Counted from the first letter of the stretch, positions 47,539-61,789 are shown. The stretch: 64,000 nucleotides of DNA from Blastomussa wellsi (GCA_947652115.1 OX393562.1:3204830-3268829); one strand, 5' to 3'. The notes: generated by a model not told the origin, from the letters alone. A program made the numbers and translations.

Positions 47539-50500
47539 GTCGCCAAAATGGCTATTTTTTGACTTTTTTCTAAGGGGGGACCATAGGAAAATTTTCAAAA
47601 AATTGAACTTGTCCGATTCTAGTCTAATTGGTATGGATGGACTTAGAAGCCATCGCAGTTTTCATCTGAGCAAAAAACCGCTTGAAAAAAGCTCAATTGG
47701 CTGAGAAATGACACGATTTTAAAAGTTGCCCAAAATGGCCAATTTCATAGGGGGGACCATAGGAAATTTTTCAAAAACGCCCGATCTTTTAGCTCGACTT
47801 TGCAAGGCTGTAAAATTGAAACTACTTGTTCGATTTTAGCCTGATTGGTATCGATGAACTCGGCAACTATCCTAGATTTTATCTGTGTTAAAATTCGCAT
47901 GAAAAAATTTCAAATAGCTGAGAAATAGCACGATTTTTAAAAGTCGCCAAAATGGCTATTTTTTTGACTTTTTTCTAAGGGGGGACCATAGGAAAATTTT
48001 CAAAAAATTGAAACTTGTCCGATTCTAGTCTAATTGGTATGGATGGACTTAGAAGCCATCCCAGTTTTCATCTGAGCAAAAAACCGCTTGAAAAAAGCTC
48101 AATTGGCTGAGAAATGACACGATTTTAAAAGTTGCCCAAAATGGCCAATTTCATAGGGGGGACCATAGGAAATTTTTCAAAAACGCCCGATCTTTTAGCT
48201 CGACTTTGCAAGGCTGTAAAATTGAAACTACTTGTTCGATTTTAGCCTAATTGGTATCGATGAACTCGGCAACTATCCTAGATTTTATCTGTGTTAAAAT
48301 CCGCATGAAAAAATTTCAAATAGCTGAGAAAGAGCACGATTTTGAAAAGTCGCCAAAATGGCTATTTTTTGACTTTTTTCTAAGGGGGGACCATAGGAAA
48401 ATTTTCAAAAAATTGAAACTTGTCCGATTCTAGTCTAATTGGTATGGATGGACTTAGAAGTCATCGCAGTTTTCATCTGAGCAAAAAATCGCTTGAAAAA
48501 AGCTCAATTGGCTGAGAAATGACACGATTTTAAAAGTTGCCCAAAATGGCCAATTTCATAGGGGGGACCATAGGAAATTTTTCAAAAACGGCCGATCTTT
48601 TAGCTCGACTTTGCAAGGCTGTAAAATTGAAACTACTTGTTCGATTTTAGCCTAATTGGTATCGATGGACTCGGCAACTATCCTACATTTTATCTGTGTA
48701 AAAAACCGCTTGAAAAAATCCAAAATAGTTGAGAAATAGCACGTTTTTTAAAAGTCGCCAAAATGGCTATTTTTTTGACTTTTTTCTAACGGGGGACCAT
48801 AGGAAAATTTTCAAAAAATTGAAACTTGTCCGATTCTAGTCTAATTGGTATGGATGGACTTAGAAGCCATCCCAGTTTTCATCTGAGCAAAAAACCGCTT
48901 GAAAAAAGCTCAATTGGCTGAGAAATGACACGATTTTAAAAGTTGCCCAAAATGGCCAATTTCATAGGGGGGACCATAGGAAATTTTTCAAAAACGGCCG
49001 ATCTTTTAGCTCGACTTTGCAAGGCTGTAAAATTGAAACTACTTGTTCGATTTTAGCCTAATTGGTATCGATGAACTCGGCAACTATCCTAAATTTTATC
49101 TGTGTAAAAACCCGCTTGCAAAAATCTCAAATAGCTGAGAAATAGCACGATTTTGAAAAGTCGCCAAAATGGCTATTTTTTGACTTTTTTCTAAGGGGGG
49201 ACCATAGGAAAATTTTCAAAAAATTGAAACTTGTCCGATTCTAGTCTTATTGGTATGGATGGACTTAGAAGTCATCGCAGTTTTCATCTGAGCAAAAAAC
49301 CGCTTGAAAAAAGCTCAATTGGCTGAGAAATGACACGATTTTAAAAGTTGCCCAAAATGGCCAATTTCATAGGGGGGACCATGGGAAATTATTCAAAAAC
49401 GGCCGATCTTTTAGCTCGACTTTGCAAGACTGTGAAATTGAAAGTACTTGTTCGATTTTAGCCTAATTGGTATCGATGAACTCGGCAACTATCCTAAATT
49501 TTAGCTGTGTAAAAACCCGCTTGAAAAAATCTCAAATAGCTGAGAAATAGCACGATTTTGAAAAGTCGCCAAAATGGCTATTTTTTTGACTTTTTTCTAA
49601 GGGGGGACCATAGGAAAATTTTCAAAAAATTGAAACTTGTCCGATTCTAGTCTAATTGGTATGGATGGACTTAGAAGTCATCGCAGTTTTCATCTGAGCA
49701 AAAAACCGCTTGAAAAAAGCTCAATTGGCTGAGAAATGACACGATTTTAAAAGTTGCCCAAAATGGTCAATTTCATAGGGGGGACCATAGGAAATTTTTC
49801 AAAAACGGCCGATCTTTTAGCTCGACTTTGCAAGGCTGTAAAATTGAAACTACTTGTTCGATTTTAGTTTAATTGGTATCGATGGACTCGGCAACTACCC
49901 TAAATTTTAGCTGTTTAGAAAACCGCTTGAAAAAATCTCAAATAGCTGAGAAAGAGCACGATTTTTAAAAGTTGCCAAAATGGCTATTTTTTGACTTTTT
50001 TCTAAGGGGGGACCAAAGGAAAATTTTCAAAAAATTGAAACTTGTCCGATTCTAGTCTAATTGGTATGGATGGACTTAGAAGCCATCCCAGTTTTCATCT
50101 GAGCAAAAAACCGCTTGAAAAAAGCTCAATTGGCTGAGAAATGACACGATTTTAAAAGTTGCCCAAAATGACCAATTTCATAGGGGGGACCATAGGAAAT
50201 TTTTCAAAAACGGTCGATCTTTTAGCTCGACTTTGCAAGGCTGTAAAATTGAAACTACTTGTTCGATTTTAGCCTAATTGGTATCGAGGAACTCGGCAAC
50301 TATCCTAGATTTTATCTGTGTAAAAACCCGCTTGAAAAAATCTCAAATAGCTGAGAAATAGCACGATTTTGAAAAGTCGCCAAAATGGCTATTTTTTGAC
50401 TTTTTTCTAAGGGGGGACCATAGGAAAATTTTCAAAAAATTGAAACTTGTCCGATTCTAGTCTTATTGGTATGGATGGACTTAGAAGTCATCGCAGTTTT

Positions 50501-51120
50501 CATCTGAGCAAAAAACCGCTTGAAAAAAGCTCAATTGGCTGAGAAATGACACGATTTTAAAAGTTGCCCAAAATGGCCAATTTCATAGGGGGGACCATGG
50601 GAAATTATTCAAAAACGGCCGATCTTTTAGCTCGACTTTGCAAGACTGTGAAATTGAAAGTACTTGTTCGATTTTAGCCTAATTGGTATCGATGAACTCG
50701 GCAACTATCCTAAATGTTAGCTGTGTAAAAACCCGCTTGAAAAAATCTCAAATAGCTTAGAAATAGCACGATTTTGAAAAGTCGCCAAAATGGCTATTTT
50801 TTTGACTTTTTTCTAAGGGGGGACCATAGGAAAATTTTCAAAAAATTGAAACTTGTCCGATTCTAGTCTAATTGGTATGGATGGACTTAGAAGTCATCGC
50901 AGTTTTCATCTGAGGAAAAAACCGCTTGAAAAAAGCTCAATTGGCTGAGAAATGACACGATTTTAAAAGTTGCCCAAAATCGTCAATTTCATAGGGGGGA
51001 CCATAGGAAATTTTTCAAAAACGGCCGATCTTTTAGCTCGACTTTGCAAGGCTGTGAAATTTAAACTACTTGTTCGATTTTAGCCTAATTGGTATCGATG
51101 GACTCGGCAACTATCCTACA

Positions 51121-52770
51121 TTTTATCTGCGTAAAAACCCGCTTGAAAAAATCTCAAATAGCTGAGAAATAGCACGATTTTGAAAAGTCGTTAAAATGGC
51201 TATTTTTTTGACTTTTTTCTAAGGGGGGACCATAGGAAAATTTTCAAAAAATTGAAACTTGTCCGATTCTAGTCTAATTGGTATGGATGGACTTAGAAGT
51301 CATCGCAGTTTTCATCTGAGCAAAAAACCGCTTGAAAAAAGCTCAATTGGCTGAGAAATGACACGATTTTAAAAGTTGCCCAAAATGGTCAATTTCATAG
51401 GGGGGACCATAGGAAATTTTTCAAAAACGGCCGATCTTTTAGCTCGACTTTGCAAGGCTGTAAAATTGAAACTACTTGTTCGATTTTAGTTTAATTGGTA
51501 TCGATGGACTCGGCAACTACCCTAAATTTTAGCTGTTTAGAAAACCGCTTGAAAAAATCTCAAATAGCTGAGAAAGAGCACGATTTTTAAAAGTTGCCAA
51601 AATGGCTATTTTTTGACTTTTTTCTAAGGGGGGACCAAAGGAAAATTTTCAAAAAATTGAAACTTGTCCGATTCTAGTCTAATTGGTATGGATGGACTTA
51701 GAAGCCATCCCAGTTTTCATCTGAGCAAAAAACCGCTTGAAAAAAGCTCAATTGGCTGAGAAATGACACGATTTTAAAAGTTGCCAAAAATGACCAATTT
51801 CATAGGGGGGACCATAGGAAATTTTTCAAAAACGGCCGATCTTTTAGCTCGACTTTGCAAGGCTTTAAAATTGAAACTACTTTTTCGATTTTAGCCTAAT
51901 TGGTATCGATGAACTCGGCAACTATCCTAGATTTTATCTGTGTTAAAATCTGCATGAAAAAATCTCAAATGGCTGAGAAAGAGCACGATTTTGAAAAGTC
52001 GCCAAAATGGCTATTTTTTGACTTTTTTCTAAGGGGGGACCATAGGAAAATTTTCAAAAAATTGAAACTTGTCCGATTCTAGTCTAATTGGTATGGATGG
52101 ACTTAGAAGCCATCGCAGTTTTCATCTGAGCAAAAAACCGCTTGAAAAAAGCTCAATTGGCTGAGAAATGACACGATTTTAAAAGTTGCCCAAAATGGCC
52201 AATTTCATAGGGGGGACCATAGGAAATTTTTCAAAAACGGCCGATCTTTTAGCTCGACTTTGCAAGGAGGCAAAATTGAAACTACTTGTTCGATTTTAGC
52301 CTGATTGGTATCGATGGACTCGGCAACTATCTTACATTTTATCTGTGTAAAAAACCGCTTGAAAAAATCTCAAATAGCTGAGAAATAGCACGATTTTGAA
52401 AAGTCGCCAAAATGGCTATTTTTTGACTTTTTTCTAAGGGGGGACCATAGGAAAATTTTCAAAAAATTGAAACTTGTCCGATTCTAGTCTAATCGTATGG
52501 ATGGACTTAGAAGCCATCGCAGTTTTCATCTGAGCAAAAAACCGTTTGAAAAAAGCTCAATTGGCTGAGAAATGACACGATTTTAAAAGTTGCCCAAAAT
52601 GGCCAATTTCATAGGGGGGACCATAGAAAATTTTTCAAAAACGGCCGATCTTTTAGCTCGACTTTGCAAGGCCTTAAAATTGAAACTACTTTTTCGATTT
52701 TAGTTTAATTGGTATCGATGGACTCGGCAACTATCCTAGATTTAAGCTGTGTAAATTACTTCTTGAAAAA
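51121..52770 (+). repeat. Approx. 6.08-kb higher-order repeat, copy 3 (two dimers missing)
   Basis: Markers recur 6079 bp after copy 2 (agtcgttaaaatgg at 51185). After the gcatgaaaaaatctc monomer at 51900 the offset drops to 5268, because the two dimers with ggactcgggagc are absent. The gcatagaggc marker appears here as gcaaggaggc (52263). The copy ends at the diverged gtgtaaattacttcttg A monomer near 52749. Confidence 0.7.
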
Positions 52771-52942
52771 ATCTCAAATACCTGAGAAATAGCACGATTT
52801 TGAAAAGTCGCCAGAATGGCTATTTTTTTGACTTTTTTCTAAGGGGGGACCATAGGATAATTTTCAAAAACGGCCGATCTTTTAGCTCGACTTTGCAAGG
52901 CTGTAAAATTGAAACTACATGTTCGATTTTAGCCTAATTGAT
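52714..52942 (+). repeat. A/B chimeric monomer 1
   Basis: Starts as A (tatcgatggactcgg, T7 run, ctaaggggggaccatagg) and switches at the shared ttttcaaaaa block to the 3' end of B (cggccgatctttt to ctaattg). It is about 229 bp long, so it carries A's 5' part and the B-specific insert. It has the private variant actacatgttcg. Confidence 0.9.
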
Positions 52943-53756
52943 ATCGATGGACTCGGCAGCTATCCTAGATTTTATCTCTGTAAAAAACCGCTTGAAAAAA
53001 AACTCAAATAGCTGAGAAATAGCACGATTTTGAAAAGTCGCCAAAATGGCTATTTTTTTACTTTTTTCTAAGGGGGGACCATAGGAAAATATTAAAAAAA
53101 ATTGAAACTTGTCCGATTCTTGTCTAATTGGTATGGATGGACTTAGAAGCCCCCGCAGTTTTCATCTGAGCAAAAAACCGCTTGAAAAAAGCTCAATTGG
53201 CTGAGAAATGACACGATTTTAAAAGTTGCCCAAAATGGCCAATTTTATAGGGGGGACCATAGGAAATTTTTCAAAAACGGCCGATTTTTTAGCTCGACTT
53301 TGCAAGGCCTGTAAAATTGAAACTACTTGTTCGATTTTAGCCTAATTGGTATCGATGGACTCGGCAGCTATCCTAGATTTTATCTGTGTAAAAAACCGCT
53401 TGAAAAAATCCCAAATAGTTGAGAAATAGCACGATTTTTAAAAGTCGCCAAAATGGCTATTTTTTTGACTTTTTTCTAAGGGGGGACCATAGGAAAATTT
53501 TCAAAAAATTGAAACTTGTCCGATTCTAGTCTAATTGGCATGGATGGACTTAGAAGCCATCGCAGTTTTCATCTGAGCAAAAAACCGCTTGAAAAAAGCT
53601 CAATTGGCTGAGAAATGACACGATTTTAAAAGTTGCCCAAAATGGCCAATTTCATAGGGGGGACCATAGGAAATTTTTCAAAAACGGCCGATCTTTTAGC
53701 TCGACTTTGCAAGGCTGTAAAATTGAAACTACTTGTTCGATTTTAGCCTAATTGGT

Positions 53757-53984
53757 ATCGATGGACTCGGCAACTATCCTACATTTTATCTGTGTAAAAA
53801 ACCGCTTGAAAAAATCTCAAATAGCTGAGAAATAGCACGATTTTGAAAAGTCGCCAAAATGGCTATTTTTTTGACTTTTTCTAAGGGGGGACCACAGGAT
53901 AATTTTCAAAAACGGCCGATCTTTTAGCTCGACTTTGCAAGGCTGTAAAATTGAAACTACATGTTCGATTTTAGCCTAATTGGT
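53757..53984 (+). repeat. A/B chimeric monomer 2
   Basis: Same fusion as at 52714, with the actacatgttcg marker plus ggaccacagg and a shortened T5 run before ctaagg. It lies about 1041 bp after the first copy, so the chimera was made once and then amplified with its two neighbouring dimers. Confidence 0.9.
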
Positions 53985-54797
53985 ATCGATGGACTCGGCA
54001 GCTATCCTAGATTTTATCTGTGTAAAAAACCGCTTGAAAAAATCTAAAATAGCTGAGAAATAGCACGATTTTGAAAAGTCGCCAAAATGGCTATTTTTTT
54101 ACTTTTTTCTAAGGGGGGACCATAGGAAAATATTAAAAAAAATTGAAACTTGTCCGATTCTTGTCTAATTGGTATGGATGGACTTAGAAGCCACCGCAGT
54201 TTTCATCTGAGCAAAAAACCGCTTGAAAAAAGCTCAATTGGCTGAGAAATGACACGATTTTAAAAGTTGCCCAAAATGGCCAATTTTATAGGGGGGACCA
54301 TAGGAAATTTTTCAAAAACGGCCGATTTTTTAGCTCGACTTTGCAAGGCCTGTAAAATTGAAACTACTTGTTCGATTTTAGCCTAATTGGTATCGATGGA
54401 CTCGGCAGCTATCCTAGATTTTATCTGTGTAAAAAACCGCTTGAAAAAATCCCAAATAGTTGAGAAATAGCACGATTTTTAAAAGTCGCCAAAATGGCTA
54501 TTTTTTTGACTTTTTTCTAAGGGGGGACCATAGGAAAATTTTCAAAAAATTGAAACTTGTCCGATTCTAGTCTAATTGGCATGGATGGACTTAGAAGCCA
54601 TCGCAGTTTTCATCTGAGCAAAAAACCGCTTGAAAAAAGCTCAATTGGCTGAGAAATGACACGATTTTAAAAGTTGCCCAAAATGGCCAATTTCATAGGG
54701 GGGACCATAGGAAATTTTTCAAAAACGGCCGATCTTTTAGCTCGACTTTGCAAGGCTGTAAAATTGAAACTACTTGTTCGATTTTAGCCTAATTGGT

Positions 54798-55025
54798 ATC
54801 GATGGACTCGGCAACTATCCTACATTTTATCTGTGTAAAAAACCGCTTGAAAAAATCTCAAATAGCTGAGAAATAGCACGATTTTGAAAAGTCGCCAAAA
54901 TGGCTATTTTTTTGACTTTTTCTAAGGGGGGACCACAGGATAATTTTCAAAAACGGCCGATCTTTTAGCTCGACTTTGCAAGGCTGTAAAATTGAAACTA
55001 CATGTTCGATTTTAGCCTAATTGGT
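54798..55025 (+). repeat. A/B chimeric monomer 3
   Basis: Third copy of the same chimera, 1041 bp after the second and sharing its ggaccacagg and T5 variants. The next A monomer in this copy has a different T-run and aaatttaaaaaaaaattg, so the 1041-bp unit decays shortly afterwards (about 55.2 kb). Confidence 0.9.
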
Positions 55026-58000
55026 ATCGATGGACTCGGCAGCTATCCTAGATTTTATCTGTGTAAAAAACCGCTTGAAAAAATCTAAAATAGCTGAGAA
55101 ATAGCACGATTTTGAAAAGTCGCCAAAATGGCTATTTTTTTGACTTTTTTCTAAGGGGGGACCATAGGAAAATTTAAAAAAAAATTGAAACTTGTCCGAT
55201 TCTTGTCTAATTGGTATGGATGGACTTAGAAGCCATCGCAGTTTTCATCTGAGCAAAAAACCGCTTGAAAAAAGCTCAATTGGCTGAGAAATGACACGAT
55301 TTTAAAAGTTGCCCAAAATGGCCAATTTCATAGGGGGGACCATAGGAAATTTTTCAAAAACGGCCGAACTTTTAGCTCGACTTTGCAAGGCTGTAAAATT
55401 GAAACTACTTGTTTGATTTTAGCCTAATTGGAAACGATGGACTCGCAACTATCCTGCATTTTATCTGTGTAAAAAACTGCTTGAAAAAACCTCAAAAAGC
55501 TGAGAAATAGCACGATTTTGTAAAGTCGCCAAAATGGCTATTTTTTGACTTTTTTCTAAGGGGGGACCATAGGAAAATTTTCAAAAAATTGAAACTTGTC
55601 CGATTCTAGTCTAATAGTATGGATAGACTTAGAAGCCATCGCAGTTTTCATCTGAGCAAAAAACCGCTTGAAAAAAGCTAAATTGGCTGAGAAATGACAC
55701 GATTTTAAAAGTTGCCCAAAATGGCCAATTTCATAGGGGGGACCATAGGAAATTTTTCAAAAACGGCCGATCTTTTAGCTCGACTTTGCAAGGCTGTAAA
55801 ATTGAAACTACTTGTTCGATTTTAGCCTAATTGGTATCGATGGACTCGGAAACTATCCTAGGTTTTATCTGTGTAAAAATCGGCTTGAAAAAATCTCAAA
55901 TAGCTGAGAAATAGCACGATTTTTTAAAGTCGCCAAAATGGCTATTTTTTTTACTTTTTCTAAGGGGGACCATATGAAAATTTTCAAAAAATTGAAACTT
56001 GTCCGATTCTAGTCTAATTTGTATGGATGGACTTAGAAGCCATCGCAGTTTTCATCTGAGCAAAAAACCGCTTGAAAAAAGCTCAATTGGCTGAGAAATG
56101 ACACGATTTTTAAAGTTGCCCAAAATGGCCAATTTCATAGGGGGGGACCATAGGAAATTTTTCAAAAACGGCCGATCTTTTAGCTCGACTTTGCAAGGCT
56201 GTAAAATTGAAACTACTTGTTCGATTTTAGTTTAATTGGTATCGATGGACTCGGCAACTATCCTAGATTTAAGTTGTGTAGAACACTGCTTGAAAAAATC
56301 TCAAATAACTGAGAAAGAGCACGATTTTGAAAAGTCGCCAAAATGGCTATTTTTTGACTTTTTTCTAAGGGGGGACCATAGGAAAATTTTCAAAAAATTG
56401 AAACTTGTCCGATTCTAGTCTAATTGGTATGGATGGACTTAGAAGCCATCGCAGTTTTCATCTGAGCAAAAAACCGCTTGGAAAAAGCTCAATTGGCTGA
56501 GAAATGACACGATTTTAAAAGTTGCCCAAAATGGCCAATTTCATACGGGGGACCATAGAAAATTTTTCAAAAACGGCCGATCTTTTAGCTCGACTTTGCA
56601 AGGCTGTAAAATTGAAACTACTTGTTCCATTTTAGTTTAATTGGTATCGATGGACTCGGCAACTATCCCAGATTTTAGCTGTGTAAAAAACCGCTTTAAA
56701 AAATCTCAAATAGCTGAGAAAGAGCACGATTTTTAGAAGTTGCCAAAATGGCTATTTTTTGACTTTTTCTAAGGGGGGACCATAGGAAAATTTTCAAAAA
56801 ATTGAAACTTGTCCGATTCTAGTCTAATTGGTATGGATGGACTTAGAAGCCATCGCAGTTTTCATCTGAGCAAAAAACCGCTTGAAAAAAGCTCAATTGG
56901 CTGAGAAATGACACGATTTTAAAAGTTGCCCAAAATGGCCAATTTCATAGGGGGGACCATAGGAAATTTTTCAAAAACGGCCGATCTTTTAGCTCGACTT
57001 TGCAAGGCTGTAAAATTGAAACTACTTGTTCGATTTTAGCCTAATTGGTATCGATGAACTCGGCAACTATCCTAAATTTTATCTGTGTAAAGACCCGCTT
57101 GAAAAAATCTCAAATAGCTGAGAAAGAGCACGATTTTGAAAAGTCGCCAAAATGGCTATTTTTTGACTTTTTTCTAAGGGGGGACCATAGGAAAATTTTC
57201 AAAAAATTGAAACTTGTCCGATTCTAGTCTAATTGGTATGGATGGACTTAGAAGTCATCGCAGTTTTCATCTGAGCAAAAAACCGCTTGAAAAAAGCTCA
57301 ATTGGCTGAGGAATGACACGATTTTAAAAGTTGCCCAAAATGGCCAATTTCATATGGGGGACCATAGTAAATTTTTCAAAAACGGCCGATCTTTTAGCTC
57401 GACTTTGCAAGGCTGTAAAATTGAAACTACTTGTTCGATTTTAGCCTAATTGGTATCGATGGACTCGGCAACTATCCTACATTTTATCTGTGTAAAAAAC
57501 CGCTTGAAAAAATCACAAATAGTTGAGAAATAGCACGATTTTTAAAAGTCGCCAAAATGGCTATTTTTTTGACTTTTTTCTAAGGGGGGACCATAGGAAA
57601 ATTTTCAAAAAATTGAAACTTGTCCGATTCTAGTCTAATTGGTATGGATGGACTTAGAAGCCATCGCAGTTTTCATCTGAGCAAAAGACCGCTTGTAAAA
57701 AGCTCAATTGGCTGAGGAATGACACGATTTTAAAAGTTGCCCAAAATGGCCAATTTCATATGGGGGACCATAGGAAATTTTTCAAAAACGGCCGATCTTT
57801 TAGCTCGACTTTGCAAGGCTGCAAAATTGAAACTACTTGTTCGATTTTAGCCTAATTGGTATGGATGGACTCGGGAGCTATCCTACATTTTATCTGTGTA
57901 AAAAACCGCTTGAAAAAATCTAAAAATAGCTGAGAAATAGCACGATTTTGAAAAGTCGCCAAAATGGCTATTTTTTTGACTTTTTTCTAAGGGGGGACCA

Positions 58001-60466
58001 TAGGAAAATTTTCAAAAAATTGAAACTTGTCCGATTCTAGTCTAATTGGTATGGATGGACTTAGAAGCCATCGCAGTTTTCATCTGAGCAAAAAACCGCT
58101 TGAAAAAAGCTCAATTGGCTGAGAAATGACACGATTTTAAAAGTTGCCCAAAATGGCCAATTTCATAGGGGGGACCATAGGAAATTTTTCAAAAACGGCC
58201 GATCTTTTAGCTCGACTTTGCAAGGCTGTAAAATTGAAACTACTTGTTCGATTTTAGCCTAATTGGTATCGATGGACTCGGCAACTATCCTACATTTTAT
58301 CTGTGTAAAAAACCACTTGAAAAAATCACAAATAGTTGAGAAATAGCACGATTTTTAAAAGTCGCCAAAATGGCTATTTTTTTTGACTTTTTTCTAAGGG
58401 GGGACCATAGGAAAATTTTCAAAAAATTGAAACTTGTCCGATTCTAGTCTAATTGGTATGGATGGACTTAGAAGCCATCGCAGTTTTCATCTGAGCAAAA
58501 AACCGCTTGAAAAAAGCTCAATTGGCTGAGAAATGACACGATTTTAAAAGTTGCCCAAAATGGCAAATTTCATAGGGGGGACCATAGGAAATTTTTCAAA
58601 AACGGCCGATCTTTTAGCTCGACTTTGCAAGGCTGTAAAATTGAAACTACTTGTTCGATTTTAGCCTAATTGGTATGGATGGACTCGGGAGCTATCCTAC
58701 ATTTTATCTGTGTAAAAAACCGCTTGAAAAAATCTAAAAATAACAGAGAAATAGCACGATTTTTAAAAGTCGCCAAAATGGCTATTTTTTTGACTTTTTT
58801 CTAAGGGGGGACCATAGGAAAATTTTCAAAAAATTGAAACTTGTCCGATTCTAGTCTAATTGGTATGGATGGACTTAGAAGCCATCGCAGTTTTCATCTG
58901 AGCAAAAAACCGCTTGAAAAAAGCTCAATTGGCTGAGAAATGACACGATTTCAAAAGTTGCCCAAAATGGCCAATTTCATAGGGGGGACCATAGGAAATT
59001 TTTCAAAAACAGCCGATCTTTTAGCTCGTTTTGCAAGGCTGTAAAATTGAAACTACTTGTTCGATTTTAGCCTAATTGGTATCGATGGACTCGGCACATA
59101 TCCTAGATTTTAGCTGTGTAAAGAACCGCTTGAAAAAGTCTGAAATAGCTGAGAAATGGCACGATTTTGAAAAGTCGCCAAAATGGCTATTTTTTGACTT
59201 TTTTCTAAGGGGGGACCATAGGAAATTTTTCAAAAAATTGAAACTTGTCCGATTCTAGTCTAATTGGTATGGATGGACTTAGAAGCCATCGCAGTTTTCA
59301 TCTGAGCAAAAAACCGCTTGAAAAAAGCTAAATTGGCTGAGAAATGACACGATTTTAAAAGTTGCCCAAAATGGCCAATTTCATAGGGGGGACCATAGGA
59401 AATTTTTCAAAAACGGCCGATCTTTTAGCTCGACTTTGCAAGGCTGTAAAATTGAAGCTACTTGTTCGATTTTAGCCTAATTGGTATCGATGGACTCGAC
59501 AAGTATCCTACATTTTATCTGTGTAAAAAATCGCTTGAAAAAATCTCAAATAGCTGAGAAATAGCACGATGTTGAAAAGTCGCCAAAATGGCTATTTTTT
59601 GACTTTTTTCTAAGGGGGGACCATAGGAAAATTTTCAAAAAATTGAAACTTGTCCGATTCTAGTCTAATTGGTATGGATGGACTTAGAAGCCATCGCAGT
59701 TTGCATCTGAGCAAAAAACCGCTTGAAAAAAGCTCAATTGGCTGAGAAATGACACGATTTTAAAAGTTGCCCAAAATGGCCAATTTCATACGGGGGACCA
59801 TAGGAAATTTTTCAAAAACAGCCGATCTTTTAGCTCGACTTTGCAAGGCTGTACGATTTTAGCCTAATTGGTATCGATGGACTCGGCATCTATCCTAAAT
59901 TTTATCTCTGTAAAAAACCGCTTGAAAAAATCTCAAATAGCTGAGAAATAGCACGATTTTGAAAAGTCGCCAAAATGGCTATTTTTTTGACTTTTTTCTA
60001 AGGGGGGACCATAGGAAAATTTTCAAAAAATTGAAACTTGTCCTATTCTAGGCTAATTGGTATGGATGGACTTAGAAGCCATCGCAGTTTTCATCTGAGC
60101 AAAAAACCGCTTGAAAAAGGCTCAATTGGCTGAGAAATGACACGATTTTAAAAGTTGCCCAAAATGGCCAATTTTATAGGGGGGACCATAGGAAATTTTT
60201 CAAAAACGGCCGATCTTTTAGCTCGACTTTGCAAAGCTGTAAAATTGAGACTACTTGTTCGATTTTAGCCTAATTGGTATCGATGGACTCGGCATCTATC
60301 CTAAATTTTATCTCGATAAAAAACCGCTTGAAAAAATCACAAATAGCTGACAAATAGCACGATTTTGAAAAGTCGCCAAAATGGCTATTTTTTGACTTTT
60401 TTCTAAGGGGGGACCATAGGAAAATTTTCAAAAAATTGAAACTTGTCCGATTCTAGTCTAATTGGT

Positions 60467-60643
60467 ATGGATGGACTTAGAAGCCAACGCAGTTTGCATC
60501 TGAGCAAAAAACCGCTTGAAAAAAGCTCAATTGGCTGAGAAATGACACGACTTTAAAAGTTGCCCAAAATGGCCAATTTCATAGGGGGGACCATAGGAAA
60601 TTTTTCAAAAAACTGAAACTTGTCCGATTCTAGTCTAATTGGT
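60467..60643 (+). repeat. B/A chimeric monomer 1 (177 bp)
   Basis: Begins as B (atggatggacttag, cccaaaatggccaatttc, ggaaatttttc) and ends as A (caaaaaactgaaacttgtcc, gattctagtctaattgg), so the B-specific 29-bp segment is missing. It is followed directly by another B monomer at 60644. It is the reciprocal type of the A/B chimera at 52714. Confidence 0.9.
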
Positions 60644-61030
60644 ATGGATGGACTTAGAAGCCATCGCAGTTTGCATCTGTGCAAAAAACCGCTTGAAAAA
60701 AGCTGAATTGGCTGAGAAATGACACGATTTTAAAAGTTGCCCAAAATGGCCAATTTCATACGGGGGACCATAGGAAATTTTTCAAAAACAGCCGATCTTT
60801 CAGCTCGACTTTGCAAGGCTGTACGATTTTAGCCTAATTGGTATCGATGGACTCGGCATCTATCCTAAATTTTATCTCTGTAAAAAACCGCTTGAAAAAA
60901 TCTCAAATAGCTGAGAAATAGCACGATTTTGAAAAGTCGCCAAAATGGCTATTTTTTGACTTTTTTCTAAGGGGGGACCATAGGAAAATTTTCAAAAAAT
61001 TAAAACTTGTCCGATTCTAGTCTAATTTGT

Positions 61031-61207
61031 ATGGATGGACTTAGAAGCCATCGCAGTTTGCATCTGAGCAAAAAACCGCTTGAAAAAAGCTCAATTGGCT
61101 GAGAAATGACACGATTTTAAAAGTTGCCCAAAATGGCCAATTTCATAGCGGGGACCATAGGAAATTTTTCAAAAAATTGAAACTTGTCCGATTCTAGTCT
61201 AATTGGT
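61031..61207 (+). repeat. B/A chimeric monomer 2 (177 bp)
   Basis: Same length and breakpoint as at 60467, with the variant catagcggggacc. It lies 564 bp from copy 1; the intervening B carries the 18-bp deletion gtacgatttt (60831), which explains 564 rather than 582. Confidence 0.9.
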
Positions 61208-61612
61208 ATGGATGGACTTAGAAGCCATCGCAGTTTTCATCTGAGCAAAAAACCGCTTGAAAAAAGCTCAATTGGCTGGGAAATGACACGATTTTAAAAG
61301 TTGCCCAAAATGGCCAATTTCATAGGGGGGACCATAGGAAATTTTTCAAAAACGGCCGATCTTTTAGCTCGACTTTGCAAGGCTGTAAAATTGACGCTAC
61401 TTGTTCGATTTTAGCCTAATTGGTATCGATGGACTCGGCAACTATCCTACATTTTATCTGTGTAAAAAACCGCTTGAAAAAATCTCAAATAGCTGAGAAA
61501 TTGCACGATGTTGAAAAGTCCCCAAAATGGCTATTTTTTGACTTTTTTCTAAGGGGGGACCATAGGAAAATTTTCAAAAAATTGAAACTTGTCCGATTCT
61601 AGTCTAATTTGT

Positions 61613-61789
61613 ATGGATGGACTTAGAAGCCATCGCAGTTTGCATCTGAGCAAAAAACCGCTTGAAAAAAGCTCAATTGGCTGAGAAATGACACGATTTT
61701 AAAAGTTGCCCAAAATGGCCAATTTCATAGGGGGGACCATAGGAAATTTTTCAAAAAATTGAAACTTGTCCGATTCTAGTCTAATTGGT
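61613..61789 (+). repeat. B/A chimeric monomer 3 (177 bp)
   Basis: Same breakpoint, 582 bp after copy 2. 582 is the sum of chimera (177), B (217) and A (188), so a trimeric higher-order unit is present here rather than the usual dimer. Confidence 0.9.

Noticed and set aside
6414..61602. Recurring 60-codon plus-strand ORFs (for example 6414, 14117, 21771, 48251, 61420) with near-identical products
   Set aside because: Each lies in an A monomer and is open only when the T-run is six long and gagaaagagc replaces gagaaatagc. Most A copies have a stop or frameshift, the ORF begins at TTG, and variation shows no preference for synonymous sites. It is a by-product of the repeat.
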